NCBI RefSeq assembly: GCF_001296045.1
Contig: NZ_LJHS01000026.1
Location: 1-64,000 of the forward strand
DNA: 64,000 nt
Origin: Rhizobium sp. AAP43
Lineage (GTDB): Bacteria; Pseudomonadota; Alphaproteobacteria; Rhizobiales; Rhizobiaceae
Direction: 5' to 3'
Under the pieces are notes generated by a model, which saw nothing but the letters and a program-made list of their open reading frames with translations, was not told where the DNA came from and did not search any database. The first letter of the stretch is position 1; every line of letters begins with the position of its first letter. The translations under genes and the position numbers were made by a program. Positions 8,128 through 15,564 of the stretch are shown in pieces.

Positions 8128-8941
8128 AGGAGACTCCCCTGTTCGCTTTCAGTGAAGCTTCGTCGGAGAGCCGCTGTGCATGATGGACGATGTCATCGAC
8201 ATCAAGACGAGTAGCCACATCAACAAGCGGGTCATACCTGACCGACAGAAAAAGCTGCCCTTCAGAATCGATGATTTTTGTGACGTGAATTTTGCCGATC
8301 AGGTCCCGCTCTTCGACGATAGTTTTGATGTTCAAAAGAGCTTCGCGTAGGATCGGCGTGTTGTGATCTGAGACGTGGAGCCAGATATTAGAGTGCTTCT
8401 GAAAAAGGAACGAGGTTTCGCTGCGGAAACGTATGCGCTCGTCGAATGCCTGGACCTGTTCCGTCAGCTTTTGACGCGCTCTATCTTCATGCTTTTGGCA
8501 AAAGACAAAGCGCACACGGTCTCCCAGCGGCACCAGATGGCCGTCGGCTCCGCAGTCTTCGCAGGTATGTTGACTGGAGATGGTCAGTTGACGCTGCGCA
8601 TTGATCAGCTGTAGGGCTTTGGCTTCTGTCCACTGCATATCCGGGTTGGGACAGATGAAGGCTTTGACGCCGCTAGCGCTTCTCTCAAATCGGACTTCTG
8701 CGGGTGTCAGCATGCCCTCGCCGAGGTCGGAGACATCCTGCAGAAAGGTTGTCATGATATCGGTCCATCCGTCCGGAAGAGAAGCTATGGACGAGTGAAA
8801 AAGATCAGGAGCTGCAGCACGGACGCGGTCAATTTTTTCCTGTTTCATCGTGCCCTCTACCTCGATCTCCACCTTCAGATTCAGTTGGGAAGCAGCCTGC
8901 TTCGCCTTCCGCTGCGCATCGATCAGACCTTGGCTATGCAT
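8114..8941 (-). CDS. Zinc-knuckle paralogue 3, long form (275 aa)
   Basis: Start ATG at 8941 overlaps the upstream stop by 8 bp. An alternative ATG at 8848 (MKQEKIDRVRAAAPDLF) aligns better with the N-termini of the other paralogues, so the first 31 residues may be an extension. The core has LPDGWTDIMTTFLQDV, a strand AEVRFERSASGVKAF, and CEDCGADG with Cys127, Cys130, Cys148 and His151. About 120 extra residues follow the knuckle (helical then beta), a domain the other copies lack. Confidence 0.8.
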   Translation of the reverse strand: MHSQGLIDAQRKAKQAASQLNLKVEIEVEGTMKQEKIDRVRAAAPDLFHSSIASLPDGWTDIMTTFLQDVSDLGEGMLTPAEVRFERSASGVKAFICPNPDMQWTEAKALQLINAQRQLTISSQHTCEDCGADGHLVPLGDRVRFVFCQKHEDRARQKLTEQVQAFDERIRFRSETSFLFQKHSNIWLHVSDHNTPILREALLNIKTIVEERDLIGKIHVTKIIDSEGQLFLSVRYDPLVDVATRLDVDDIVHHAQRLSDEASLKANRGVSCDDA

Positions 8942-9317
8942 CCCACTTCTCCACTTTCCCGGCACAGAATTCCGGCGAAATGCAGTGTCGACCACCCGGT
9001 AGGCCACAGACTTCGCAGATGGATTGCTGACGCTCGTTGAAAAATTGGAGCGCAATGATCAGTGCCAAAGCGCTGCCGTCGGTCCACTTTTGGAAATCGA
9101 CCAGCGGCGCTGCATATGCACGGAAAAGCCCGTCTTCCAGGCGCTCAAAATGTAGTGCGACCCAAGGCTCAGTACTGCCATTGTCGGCTGCAATGAGAGC
9201 GCACTGATGAAAGAGCCTCGCTATGAGATTCCAATGACCAGCTGGCAGAGATTTCAGGTTTTCATTCCAGAAATCCGGATACTCACCCTTCAGAAACTCA
9301 ATCTGGTCAGGGCTCAT
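8934..9317 (-). CDS. Zinc-knuckle paralogue 2 (127 aa)
   Basis: The ATG at 9317 overlaps the upstream stop as ATGA, so the longer frame to 9419 is rejected. MSPDQIEFLKGEYPDFW, LPAGHWNLIARLFHQC and a strand LFRAYAAPLVD match the paralogue layout. The knuckle is CEVCGLPG (Cys101, Cys104), but the second half is HCISPEFC with no C-x-x-H, so the metal site is altered or uses Cys112/Cys118. It is the shortest variant of the main layout. Confidence 0.8.
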   Translation of the reverse strand: MSPDQIEFLKGEYPDFWNENLKSLPAGHWNLIARLFHQCALIAADNGSTEPWVALHFERLEDGLFRAYAAPLVDFQKWTDGSALALIIALQFFNERQQSICEVCGLPGGRHCISPEFCAGKVEKWDA

Positions 9318-9736
9318 GACCAACGCCTTTCTTCCAAGTGTTTTTGGCAAAGCGCCTGCTGCCGACGACCGTCCTGATATTTCAGAATGGATGCCGATGG
9401 TTGTCCACAGACTTCGCATTTACGCGGTGCATGCTCGTTGAACCGGCTGACAGCCTGCACCAGTCGGTGAGACATCTCAGGCGTCCAATGTTGGGCATCC
9501 AAGACCGGATAGACATAGAGAACGTGGCTCGGCCACTGGAGCTGACGCCAGTAAACTTCAACAAATTTCACCGGCTCCGCGCCGTCGGCATGAATGGGCG
9601 ATAGGAGCTGCAGATCATACAGATCGTGGAAGAGGTCGTAGACGACACCGAGCCAGCCGTCGGGCAGTTCGAGCAGCCGCTGATCAGCGTAGAGCGGGTA
9701 GTCTGCGATGAGCTGGTCAACAATATGCTGTTTCAC
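9314..9736 (-). CDS. Zinc-knuckle paralogue 1 (140 aa)
   Basis: GTG start at 9736 overlaps the stop of the metallophosphoesterase gene (GTGA). It begins MKQHIVDQLIADYPLYAD, followed by LPDGWLGVVYDLFHDLYDL, a strand VLYVYPVLD, and CEVCGQPS plus CQKH (Cys107, Cys110, Cys130, His133). The MKQ-xI-x-Y/P opening and LPDGW motif are shared with paralogue 3, showing descent from one ancestor. First of five tandem copies. Confidence 0.82.
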   Translation of the reverse strand: MKQHIVDQLIADYPLYADQRLLELPDGWLGVVYDLFHDLYDLQLLSPIHADGAEPVKFVEVYWRQLQWPSHVLYVYPVLDAQHWTPEMSHRLVQAVSRFNEHAPRKCEVCGQPSASILKYQDGRRQQALCQKHLEERRWS

Positions 9737-10275
9737 GATACCACCTCCGCGTCTCTCATCGCCGCCATCAGAGCTTGAAAAGTCATCGGCCCATAACCGG
9801 TATCAGGGCAGTCCACTCCACAGTCCCGGGACCGACCGTATGCAGGCAGGCGACCGTGCGAATGGCCATAAAGGTGCCAAGAGCCATGCACCGATGCCGA
9901 CCACGTGCGCATGGCGTAGTGGTGCAAGATGACGCGCTCGCCTGCCTGCTTGACTTCGGCGTAGTGGGTCGGCGGCTGGTCCCACGCCAATCCGCGCAGT
10001 GACTTACGCACTGATCCGTCGCCGTGGACATCGTGATTACCCAGGATGAGCCTCTTCCGACCCTGCAGGCGATTGAAAATCTGCTTGGTACGGGCCTCGT
10101 CGTGGCAGGAGAAATCGCCCACATGCCAGACGATATCGTCCGGTCGGACGACCGCATTCCACATTTCGATAAGGTGTTCGTCCATCTCCTCGACGGTCGA
10201 GAACGGCCGAAATTTCAGCATCAGCTGATGGCCAAAATGGGAGTCACTGGTAAATAAATGCTGGGTGAACGCCAT
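9733..10275 (-). CDS. Metallophosphoesterase (calcineurin-like fold)
   Basis: A 180-aa compact phosphoesterase with the family motifs in order: SDSHFGH (Asp11, His13), GDF (53-55), GNHD (79-82), a His pair in ILHHYAMRTW and GHSHG (137-141). These ligate two divalent metals for phosphoester hydrolysis. The substrate cannot be told from sequence; members of this short class act on small phosphoesters, nucleotides or RNA ends. The ATG at 10275 is chosen because the homologous region starts there; AAAGGGA lies upstream. It heads the coupled operon with the zinc-knuckle paralogues. Confidence 0.9.
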   Translation of the reverse strand: MAFTQHLFTSDSHFGHQLMLKFRPFSTVEEMDEHLIEMWNAVVRPDDIVWHVGDFSCHDEARTKQIFNRLQGRKRLILGNHDVHGDGSVRKSLRGLAWDQPPTHYAEVKQAGERVILHHYAMRTWSASVHGSWHLYGHSHGRLPAYGRSRDCGVDCPDTGYGPMTFQALMAAMRDAEVVS

Positions 10276-10295
10276 TGAAGAAGGTCCCTTTAAAA

Positions 10296-10360
10296 CACGA
10301 TAAACCCCGACCACCGGCTGCAAGCCGATGACAACGCAGCTGCGTCATAGGTTTATCGTG
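10296..10360 (-). ncRNA. Structured leader upstream of the metallophosphoesterase operon
   Basis: On the minus strand CACGATAAACC (10350-10360) pairs perfectly with GGTTTATCGTG (10296-10306), enclosing 43 nt. Inside are two further hairpins: ATGAC...GTCAT around the palindrome GCAGCTGC, and CGGCT-TGC-AGCCG. The whole is a three-way-junction candidate ending 20 nt before the start codon, immediately followed by TTTTAAAGGGA, which includes the likely ribosome site. It could be a cis-regulatory RNA or a protein-binding DNA element; sequence alone does not say which. Confidence 0.5.
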
Positions 10361-10417
10361 GAGGCCTTCATGGTGTGCTGCTCCAGTTGAGCGGTTGGCG
10401 ATGGAGCGAAAGGTAGC

Positions 10418-10446
10418 AGGTACCGCTCGATTGTAAAGCGGTACCT
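10418..10446. terminator. Hairpin between the rep operon and the leader
   Basis: AGGTACCGCT (10418-10427) and AGCGGTACCT (10437-10446) form a 10-bp perfect stem with a 9-nt loop, followed on the plus strand by TTTTC. It lies 19 bp beyond the stop of the leftward gene 10465-11421. It could insulate the rep operon from the next operon, although the T-run is on the plus side. Confidence 0.45.
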
Positions 10447-10464
10447 TTTCAATGGGTTATATGG

Positions 10465-11421
10465 TTAGCCAAAATTGGTTAACGCGCCGGTACCGCAGGC
10501 CATGGCTTCGCCCTCGCATTCAGACTCCGTCGCAGCCAAAAAGTCTTCCTCGTCAATTTCATCATCAAGATGGCACCGATCACTCGTCACCCCCCGTCCG
10601 GTGCCATCTATGTAAAACAGTTTGTCTTCTGAAGCTTCGTCGTCCGTTGGATCGACAAACTTACGGTTACGGAACTCTTGCAGCCTACCGGTCCTGATCA
10701 TCCAATCCAGACCCTTTATTCTTGCGTGGTATGAGAGCACCACGTTCGGCGGCTGTGTTGAGGTGAAACAGTGCCACAGAATGAAGTCGTCCGAGTTCCC
10801 GTGCTTCTGTATCTCTGGCTTCGCTATGATGGCGAGGCATTCTTTGACAATGCCGCCGAGCACTATGTCCAGATCATAAATCGTCGGAAAACGATCTCTC
10901 ATACGACCAATGATCTCCATTTCGATCCAACGTGAATTCTGAATCGGCGTCATGGTCTGGAAGGGGTATCCCTTCATCAGCTGTCGCATCAGATCGCTTT
11001 CGGCATGGAGTATCTCGTTGTCGAAGAACGGGTGAAGAGCTGACCTGTACTTGCTGAGGTCGAAGCCCCTGGCAGAAAATGGCCCCTCTGACTTTTTCTG
11101 CTTCACCTTCTTTGGCTTAGGCTTTGCATTTGGCTGGAAATTGCGACGGTGCTGGATACTTTCCATCTCATCCATGGAAAGCAGCAGTTCCTCAATACCG
11201 GCAGTATTATTCGGGATGAAGGTGTCAGCCCAGACGACGTCCTCGTACTCGCCGGGTCGGATAAATGACAACTGAAACACCGGAACGCACGTCGCGTTTC
11301 CGGACCAGTTGGAGGCCTTCGACAAAAAATCGTCAATGATCAGGCGATAAACTTCGCCTGAACGGACGCCTTTGAATTTGATGACCAATGCTTCTTGGAT
11401 GCGTGGCTCTGGCTTTCTCAT
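10465..11421 (-). CDS. Unknown protein coupled to the replication initiator (318 aa)
   Basis: The ATG overlaps the stop of the initiator gene (ATGA). The protein has an N-terminal beta-rich region (about 1-85, VIKFKGVRSGEVYRLIIDD), a Lys-rich linker (KPKPKKVKQKKSEG), and a C-terminal helical half with a very acidic end (DDEIDEEDFLAATESECEGE). I recognise no domain. Translational coupling to Rep suggests a replication, copy-control or partition accessory, which is inference only. Confidence 0.75.
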   Translation of the reverse strand: MRKPEPRIQEALVIKFKGVRSGEVYRLIIDDFLSKASNWSGNATCVPVFQLSFIRPGEYEDVVWADTFIPNNTAGIEELLLSMDEMESIQHRRNFQPNAKPKPKKVKQKKSEGPFSARGFDLSKYRSALHPFFDNEILHAESDLMRQLMKGYPFQTMTPIQNSRWIEMEIIGRMRDRFPTIYDLDIVLGGIVKECLAIIAKPEIQKHGNSDDFILWHCFTSTQPPNVVLSYHARIKGLDWMIRTGRLQEFRNRKFVDPTDDEASEDKLFYIDGTGRGVTSDRCHLDDEIDEEDFLAATESECEGEAMACGTGALTNFG

Positions 11422-13049
11422 GCTGCATCTCCGGTCGCTAGGTAAGGCTGGATATCACTCTCAAAACTGGCCCACTGAGCTGGCGTGGCGGACACCTTGT
11501 GGACGGCGGTCAAAGAGCCTTCGAACCGGAGGATGCGCTGCTCATCGCCGGACATCTCAGAAAGAAGAAATCCGATTTCAGTTGTGAACTCGTCGGCCGT
11601 CACTTCATCAGAAAGCACGTAGACAGTAGATACGGGCTTCTGTGTCTGCTGTGCCGGAGCCGGTGGCAGTTCTTCCCATGCCACGGCCATTTCAGCTTCA
11701 ATGCGCTGTGCTTCCTCTTTGGCGGCCTTTGAGGCGAGATAATCTGCAAGTTCGTCTTCTGGCGTTCTGCCCGGTTTAGCACTCTCAACATAAGCTGCAG
11801 CGCGCTTTTTAAGTGTTGTCGTCTTCCAGCCTTTACCCATTCGATTTCGCCTGGCTGCTTCAGCTTCAGTCTGGATTGCGAGTGGAGCATTTGATCGAAT
11901 AGCGAGATGGGCCACGAGATCAGCATCATCTGCCTCTTCTTCGAAAAGACCCCATGCCGCGAAAGCAGTGCCACGGTCCTCTATGGCAGCCAGCAGAGCG
12001 TCTCCGCGATATCCCCTGGTCTCATAGCCAGGCGTCAAAGCTTTGCCGCTGAGAGCCTCCTGCAGCGCCACAAGCCACAACTTGAAGTAGCTATTAGATG
12101 TGTGTCCGGCTAGCTTAAAAACTTTAAACGCACGGTCCCAAAGATCACTGCGGACGATGTATTTTGGATCATCCGCTCCGCCCATCCTGAACTGCTGCTT
12201 AGCCTTGTAATCCAGACGGAGACGAACGTGCCTGAAGTCCGGGGCTTTGAGACGAAGAGTGTAGCAGATCGAGTTAATGCGACGTCCACGGCCTTTCTCA
12301 GGGACAATTTTCACTGAGGTTTTGAACCGACTGACGGATGAAAGGTCATCAAGGGACCCTCTTACGAACTTGGTCAGCTTCCCGACGTTCAGTTTTTCCG
12401 GATCGTCGTGTCCGGGAAATTGGATGATTTCGGCCAGCTCTTGAGGAGAAAACCGGATATAGATTTCGTTGTCCTCGCCAGGCTGCCAACGCTTCTTCGT
12501 GCTCTGTAATGCTAGGTGTTTATAGAGTGCAGGGCTGTGCTTGAGGTGCATGTTTCCGTTACCGAGAGCCGCAAGCTCAAGGTACGCATACGACGGCATA
12601 GTGCGCATCAGAGCTTTGATCGGAGGGGCGAACATGTATCCGATCAGAGCCGTAGACCGGGTCAGCTCTTCCCAAGAAACGACCATCTGAACACCCTTGT
12701 AGCGACGGTCTGGATGCCCAGAATCGCCAAACGAAATCGTGGTCTGACGCAGTTTTTCGAGGCTCCTTAGTATGTCATCTTTCCGGATGTTTGGTCCTGC
12801 AAATCGCGTCAACGCGGCGAGATCAATCGCATAACGGTCGGCGCGCATTTCACGGTCGACTTCGTAAGCATGGGAGATCAGGATTTCATGAACGACAGAG
12901 TCCACAACTGAAAGCGATGGGCCGTCGAAAGATACGCCGGTCAGCATCTCGGGAGGACGTGGGCTCTCAGGTGCTACTTCGGAGAATGCAGACGGCTTGC
13001 GGTCTGCGAGTTTAACCAGGCTGCCGTGATTGTTGGGTTGGAATTTCAC
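11418..13049 (-). CDS. Rep_3-like plasmid replication initiator
   Basis: 543 aa. Residues about 45-275 fit the two winged-helix layout of Rep_3 initiators: a start with LSVVDSVVHEIL, a first WH domain with YAIDLAALTRFAG, an IGYMFAPPIKALM / YAYLELAAL segment, LYKHLAL, then a second WH domain with IYIRFSPQELAEIIQFPG and a VRGSLDDLS...FKTSVKIVPEKGRG strand. It should bind iterons and open the origin. The start is GTG at 13049 with only a weak ribosome site. A 21-bp palindrome and an AT-rich repeat region lie immediately upstream, as expected for an autoregulated initiator. The C-terminal 200 aa are unassigned. Confidence 0.75.
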   Translation of the reverse strand: MKFQPNNHGSLVKLADRKPSAFSEVAPESPRPPEMLTGVSFDGPSLSVVDSVVHEILISHAYEVDREMRADRYAIDLAALTRFAGPNIRKDDILRSLEKLRQTTISFGDSGHPDRRYKGVQMVVSWEELTRSTALIGYMFAPPIKALMRTMPSYAYLELAALGNGNMHLKHSPALYKHLALQSTKKRWQPGEDNEIYIRFSPQELAEIIQFPGHDDPEKLNVGKLTKFVRGSLDDLSSVSRFKTSVKIVPEKGRGRRINSICYTLRLKAPDFRHVRLRLDYKAKQQFRMGGADDPKYIVRSDLWDRAFKVFKLAGHTSNSYFKLWLVALQEALSGKALTPGYETRGYRGDALLAAIEDRGTAFAAWGLFEEEADDADLVAHLAIRSNAPLAIQTEAEAARRNRMGKGWKTTTLKKRAAAYVESAKPGRTPEDELADYLASKAAKEEAQRIEAEMAVAWEELPPAPAQQTQKPVSTVYVLSDEVTADEFTTEIGFLLSEMSGDEQRILRFEGSLTAVHKVSATPAQWASFESDIQPYLATGDAA

Positions 13050-13057
13050 TGTATGCG

Positions 13058-13078
13058 TCTCTGTATTCGATACAGAGA
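13058..13078. promoter_or_regulatory. Palindromic operator at the rep promoter
   Basis: TCTCTGTAT and ATACAGAGA form perfect 9-bp arms around a 3-bp centre, 8 bp upstream of the rep start. A half-site (ATACAGAG) recurs near 13330. The position suits autorepression by Rep or a partner. Confidence 0.55.
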
Positions 13079-13108
13079 TTGTTTCCGTCGGCCGAAACGT
13101 AAATCAAG

Positions 13109-13264
13109 GTTTAAATCCAACCTCTATTTCAATATGGATTTGGCCATCAAATCCCATCAAATATCGTTGTCGGATTTATTCAATTTCAGTCAACTAAATG
13201 TTGAGAAATCTGGGATTTAAATAATATTAGCCCTCTCTAAAAGTTGGTAAATCTGGGATTTAAA
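13109..13264. other. Iteron-like region, probable replication origin
   Basis: The 16-mer AAATCTGGGATTTAAA occurs twice exactly (13206-13221 and 13249-13264, 43 bp apart). Its core GGATTT appears four more times in either orientation (13113-13118 inverted, 13136-13141, 13149-13154 inverted, 13172-13177). The stretch is AT-rich and adjoins the Rep_3-like gene. This is the expected form of an iteron-type oriV. No DnaA box was confidently placed. Confidence 0.6.
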
Positions 13265-13348
13265 CAACGTTGACAAAGGCCGAATATGTTCAGCGTTACC
13301 GCTTGTCGCTTATGTTGACACTTCCCTAATACAGAGTGACGGAAACGG

Positions 13349-13729
13349 TTAGGCTGTAGGGGCTGTCTGAATTTTCCGTGGCAGCAGAGCTGCTTCAAGA
13401 GTTCTCAGGAAGCCAATTCCGTCACTCAACGGGAGTGGAGCCAGAGCAGTGAGCTGCGCCAGATGCGGCAGGGTATTTGCAATCGCCTTGCGATCATCGT
13501 CAGTCACTTCGGTATGCTCCACCCTGTCGACAAGAACCAACATCTCATCATACGCCGAAAAGCGCTTCACCTTCATGCTCTCCGGACACCTGCACCTTCT
13601 GAAGCAGGCGTCTAATGCGCCTGGCTCTGAGACGATCTTGACCGGTCTGCAGCGGTATTTCTCGGACCCGGTGGATACCCCATCAAGATCAAAACAGCTG
13701 TCGACGGAGTAGCCAAACGACAAGGTCAT
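13349..13729 (-). CDS. Unknown protein near the origin (126 aa)
   Basis: Starts in an ATGA overlap with the gene at 13726-14022. It has a Cys-rich middle (CFRRCRCPES) and a helical second half (DDDRKAIANTLPHLAQL). No known domain is visible. It ends about 300 bp before rep, across the iteron region, so it may be part of the replication/maintenance module. Confidence 0.65.
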   Translation of the reverse strand: MTLSFGYSVDSCFDLDGVSTGSEKYRCRPVKIVSEPGALDACFRRCRCPESMKVKRFSAYDEMLVLVDRVEHTEVTDDDRKAIANTLPHLAQLTALAPLPLSDGIGFLRTLEAALLPRKIQTAPTA

Positions 13730-14022
13730 TGCGACGGCACAGGACGCTCCAGCGTGAATTGCGCAATGTACCTCACCAGCTCGGCCGTTTCCTGACGTTC
13801 CGACGCGGACACGCCTTGATCGGAGATTTTATCCGCCAGCTCAAGCAGCATTTCACGGGCCGTTTTTGCGTTCTCTTCGTCGATGTCGCCATCACGTATA
13901 ATGCCCTGGTATGTTGCCAAAATGAAAGCGCCCTGCCGGGAAATACCGATACGTTCAGCTGCCTCGGCGATATCTTGCTGCCGATTTCCAAACTCAACGG
14001 CGAAAGTCTCGATCTGCGTCAT
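13726..14022 (-). CDS. Small helical protein (98 aa)
   Basis: The protein is almost wholly helical and acidic (NRQQDIAEAAERIGISRQGA, then ENAKTAREMLLELADKISDQ). The segment IAEAAERIGISRQGAFIL could be a short HTH. The next gene starts inside its stop codon. It might be a regulator or partition accessory of the adjacent replicon, but no family was recognised. Confidence 0.65.
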   Translation of the reverse strand: MTQIETFAVEFGNRQQDIAEAAERIGISRQGAFILATYQGIIRDGDIDEENAKTAREMLLELADKISDQGVSASERQETAELVRYIAQFTLERPVPSQ

Positions 14023-14181
14023 TCCACTGCTCCAATTTCGGGGCGTCCATTAGCTTCCATCATGTCAGCTTTGTCAAAGACGTTGATTCTGCTGACCTTC
14101 TTCGGCTAACGGCATGGAAAATCCGCTGTAAAACAAATCAATAAAATGCATTTTAGCGTTGGCACCTTGCATCGCCCGATC

Positions 14182-14213
14182 TCACTGTGACGGTGTTGTT
14201 GTTACAGTGTGAC
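14182..14213. promoter_or_regulatory. CAGTGTGAC-type repeats before a small gene
   Basis: TCACTGTGAC (14182-14191) and ACAGTGTGAC (14204-14213) sit 11 bp before the ATG of 14225-14656; they share GTGAC and also form the inverted pair CACTGT/ACAGTG. ACAGTGTGAC occurs again just after the gene (14732-14741). This suggests an operator for a local regulator. Confidence 0.4.
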
Positions 14214-14224
14214 GGGAGACGCGC

Positions 14225-14656
14225 ATGGGTGCGATTGAGTATGTCACGGCAGGGGCGGCCAGGACCGCTCGCTGGCGGGCTGGATTGAGGCAGAGGGGGT
14301 TGCCGGAGACCGACGATATCGACACTGTGCTTGCGACGGCGTTTGCGAGCTTCGTGGATCGGTACTTCGAGAGCCGTGGCCACTATGGGCCTTTCATGAC
14401 CATGGTAGCTGAGGCTCTGCGTTCTGCGGGCTATTGCACGCAAGAGGGCTCCAGGCGCGCTGAGGCTCGCCTCTACTACCTTCACATGTTGACCAGTCAT
14501 CCTGGGGCCTCGGCTGCGCAGCGACGTCGCTGGGAGCTTGGCAGACCGCCAGAAGATGCTTCTTTCATGGACGAGGAACCCGATCCGGAGCACCACAATG
14601 ACGGTTACTTTGACCCGACTGACGAGGTCGTATTGGAGGAGGACGGAAATGACTGA
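14225..14656 (+). CDS. Unknown protein with acidic tail (143 aa)
   Basis: GGGAGA precedes the ATG. The N-terminal half is basic and helical (TARWRAGLRQRGLPETDDID, VDRYFESRGHYGPFMTMVAE), and the last 40 residues are strongly acidic (MDEEPDPEHHNDGYFDPTDE). A bipartite basic/acidic protein flanked by short repeats may be DNA-associated or an autoregulator. No family is recognised. Confidence 0.65.
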   Translation: MGAIEYVTAGAARTARWRAGLRQRGLPETDDIDTVLATAFASFVDRYFESRGHYGPFMTMVAEALRSAGYCTQEGSRRAEARLYYLHMLTSHPGASAAQRRRWELGRPPEDASFMDEEPDPEHHNDGYFDPTDEVVLEEDGND

Positions 14657-14774
14657 ATCGTAGCACTCTCCCCATTACTCCATACCTTTGGATCGAAAAT
14701 ATCCCGAATTGAATCTGATTTTGCGAATGAAACAGTGTGACGATATCCAGTCATTCGTCCGCGCTCGCTAAGCC

Positions 14775-14921
14775 GTGCACTGGCTGGCGTCGCAGGACGA
14801 AGATCATGCGCGGTTGGCGAACGGCAAGGACTTTCCCAAAAGCGGTCCCAAGATGGGCAACAACGTGGCGTCGCTGCGCATCGACCGCGTTGTCCGTAAC
14901 CCGTTCTACGCTTGGAGTTGA
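14775..14921 (+). CDS. Very short ORF, possibly a gene fragment (48 aa)
   Basis: A GTG-started frame reads VHWLASQDEDHARLANGKDF and ends NPFYAWS. The composition is protein-like, while the overlapping longer frame (14737-15039) is not. There is no strong ribosome site and the frame is closed just upstream by TAA, so it may be the tail of a lost gene. Confidence 0.3.
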   Translation: MHWLASQDEDHARLANGKDFPKSGPKMGNNVASLRIDRVVRNPFYAWS

Positions 14922-14939
14922 CCCTGGCCCGAGTGGCAA

Positions 14940-15425
14940 TCAGCTCCGCAGGGTAGCCGCAGGGCGGGTCGGCAGCCCAACATGTTGGCCGACTTTTTTC
15001 ATGACTTCGTCGAGGGTTGCATACAATCGATTCAGCTGAGTGTGATCAGTCACTCGCTCAGGTGCGTAGCGCGCGATCAAATACTCGCGTCTCGCCGTCA
15101 TCGCCTCCAGATGTTCAGCCGTTCTCTTCCTCAGCTTCAGCTTTCTGACCAGGTTCGGCTCGGCGAGATCATGCATCCGTTTTCGAACATCTTCGGGGGC
15201 CGATCCTTCGTGTCGGAGAAAGGCATTTATGTACAGCTCGATGGCGTGAATGGCTGCCATGCGAGCCGGGGCAGACGAAAAAGGTACCATCTTCTTGCTG
15301 CTATTATCAAACAGAACCTTGGCGGCGTCATAGTAGGAGTCAGCTAGGTCAATGATCTCCCTGACAGTGGCTTTCGAACCAGGATAGCTGTTGCCGTAGT
15401 CAACAATAGGGACTGCATTAGCCAT
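14940..15425 (-). CDS. HEPN-like helical protein (161 aa)
   Basis: The helical layout AAIHAIELYINAFLRHEG, KRMHDLAEP and TARREYLIARYAPE resembles HEPN-fold proteins: a paired long helix with an E-L-Y-I-N-A-F-L motif, an H-D-L turn and a final R-x4-ARY helix. Many HEPN proteins are RNases or nucleotidyltransferase partners in toxin-antitoxin systems. The canonical R-x4-6-H catalytic motif is not clear here, so it may be inactive. No antitoxin-like partner is adjacent. Confidence 0.6.
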   Translation of the reverse strand: MANAVPIVDYGNSYPGSKATVREIIDLADSYYDAAKVLFDNSSKKMVPFSSAPARMAAIHAIELYINAFLRHEGSAPEDVRKRMHDLAEPNLVRKLKLRKRTAEHLEAMTARREYLIARYAPERVTDHTQLNRLYATLDEVMKKVGQHVGLPTRPAATLRS

Positions 15426-15564
15426 GCTCTGCCTCCACCTAGCCTTGCACGCTCGATAATCGACCAGAGAAGTTTTTAGTATGCGTCAATGCATTCGCTA
15501 AAATGTTCCGCATTTTGCACTCCCCTCTCGGCAGCCAAGTCCACGCCCGCTAGCCCCTTAAAAC

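Noticed and set aside
13109..13264. CRISPR-like repeat array
   Set aside because: Only two exact 16-mers with short degenerate cores; no regular spacers and no cas genes. An iteron origin explains it better.
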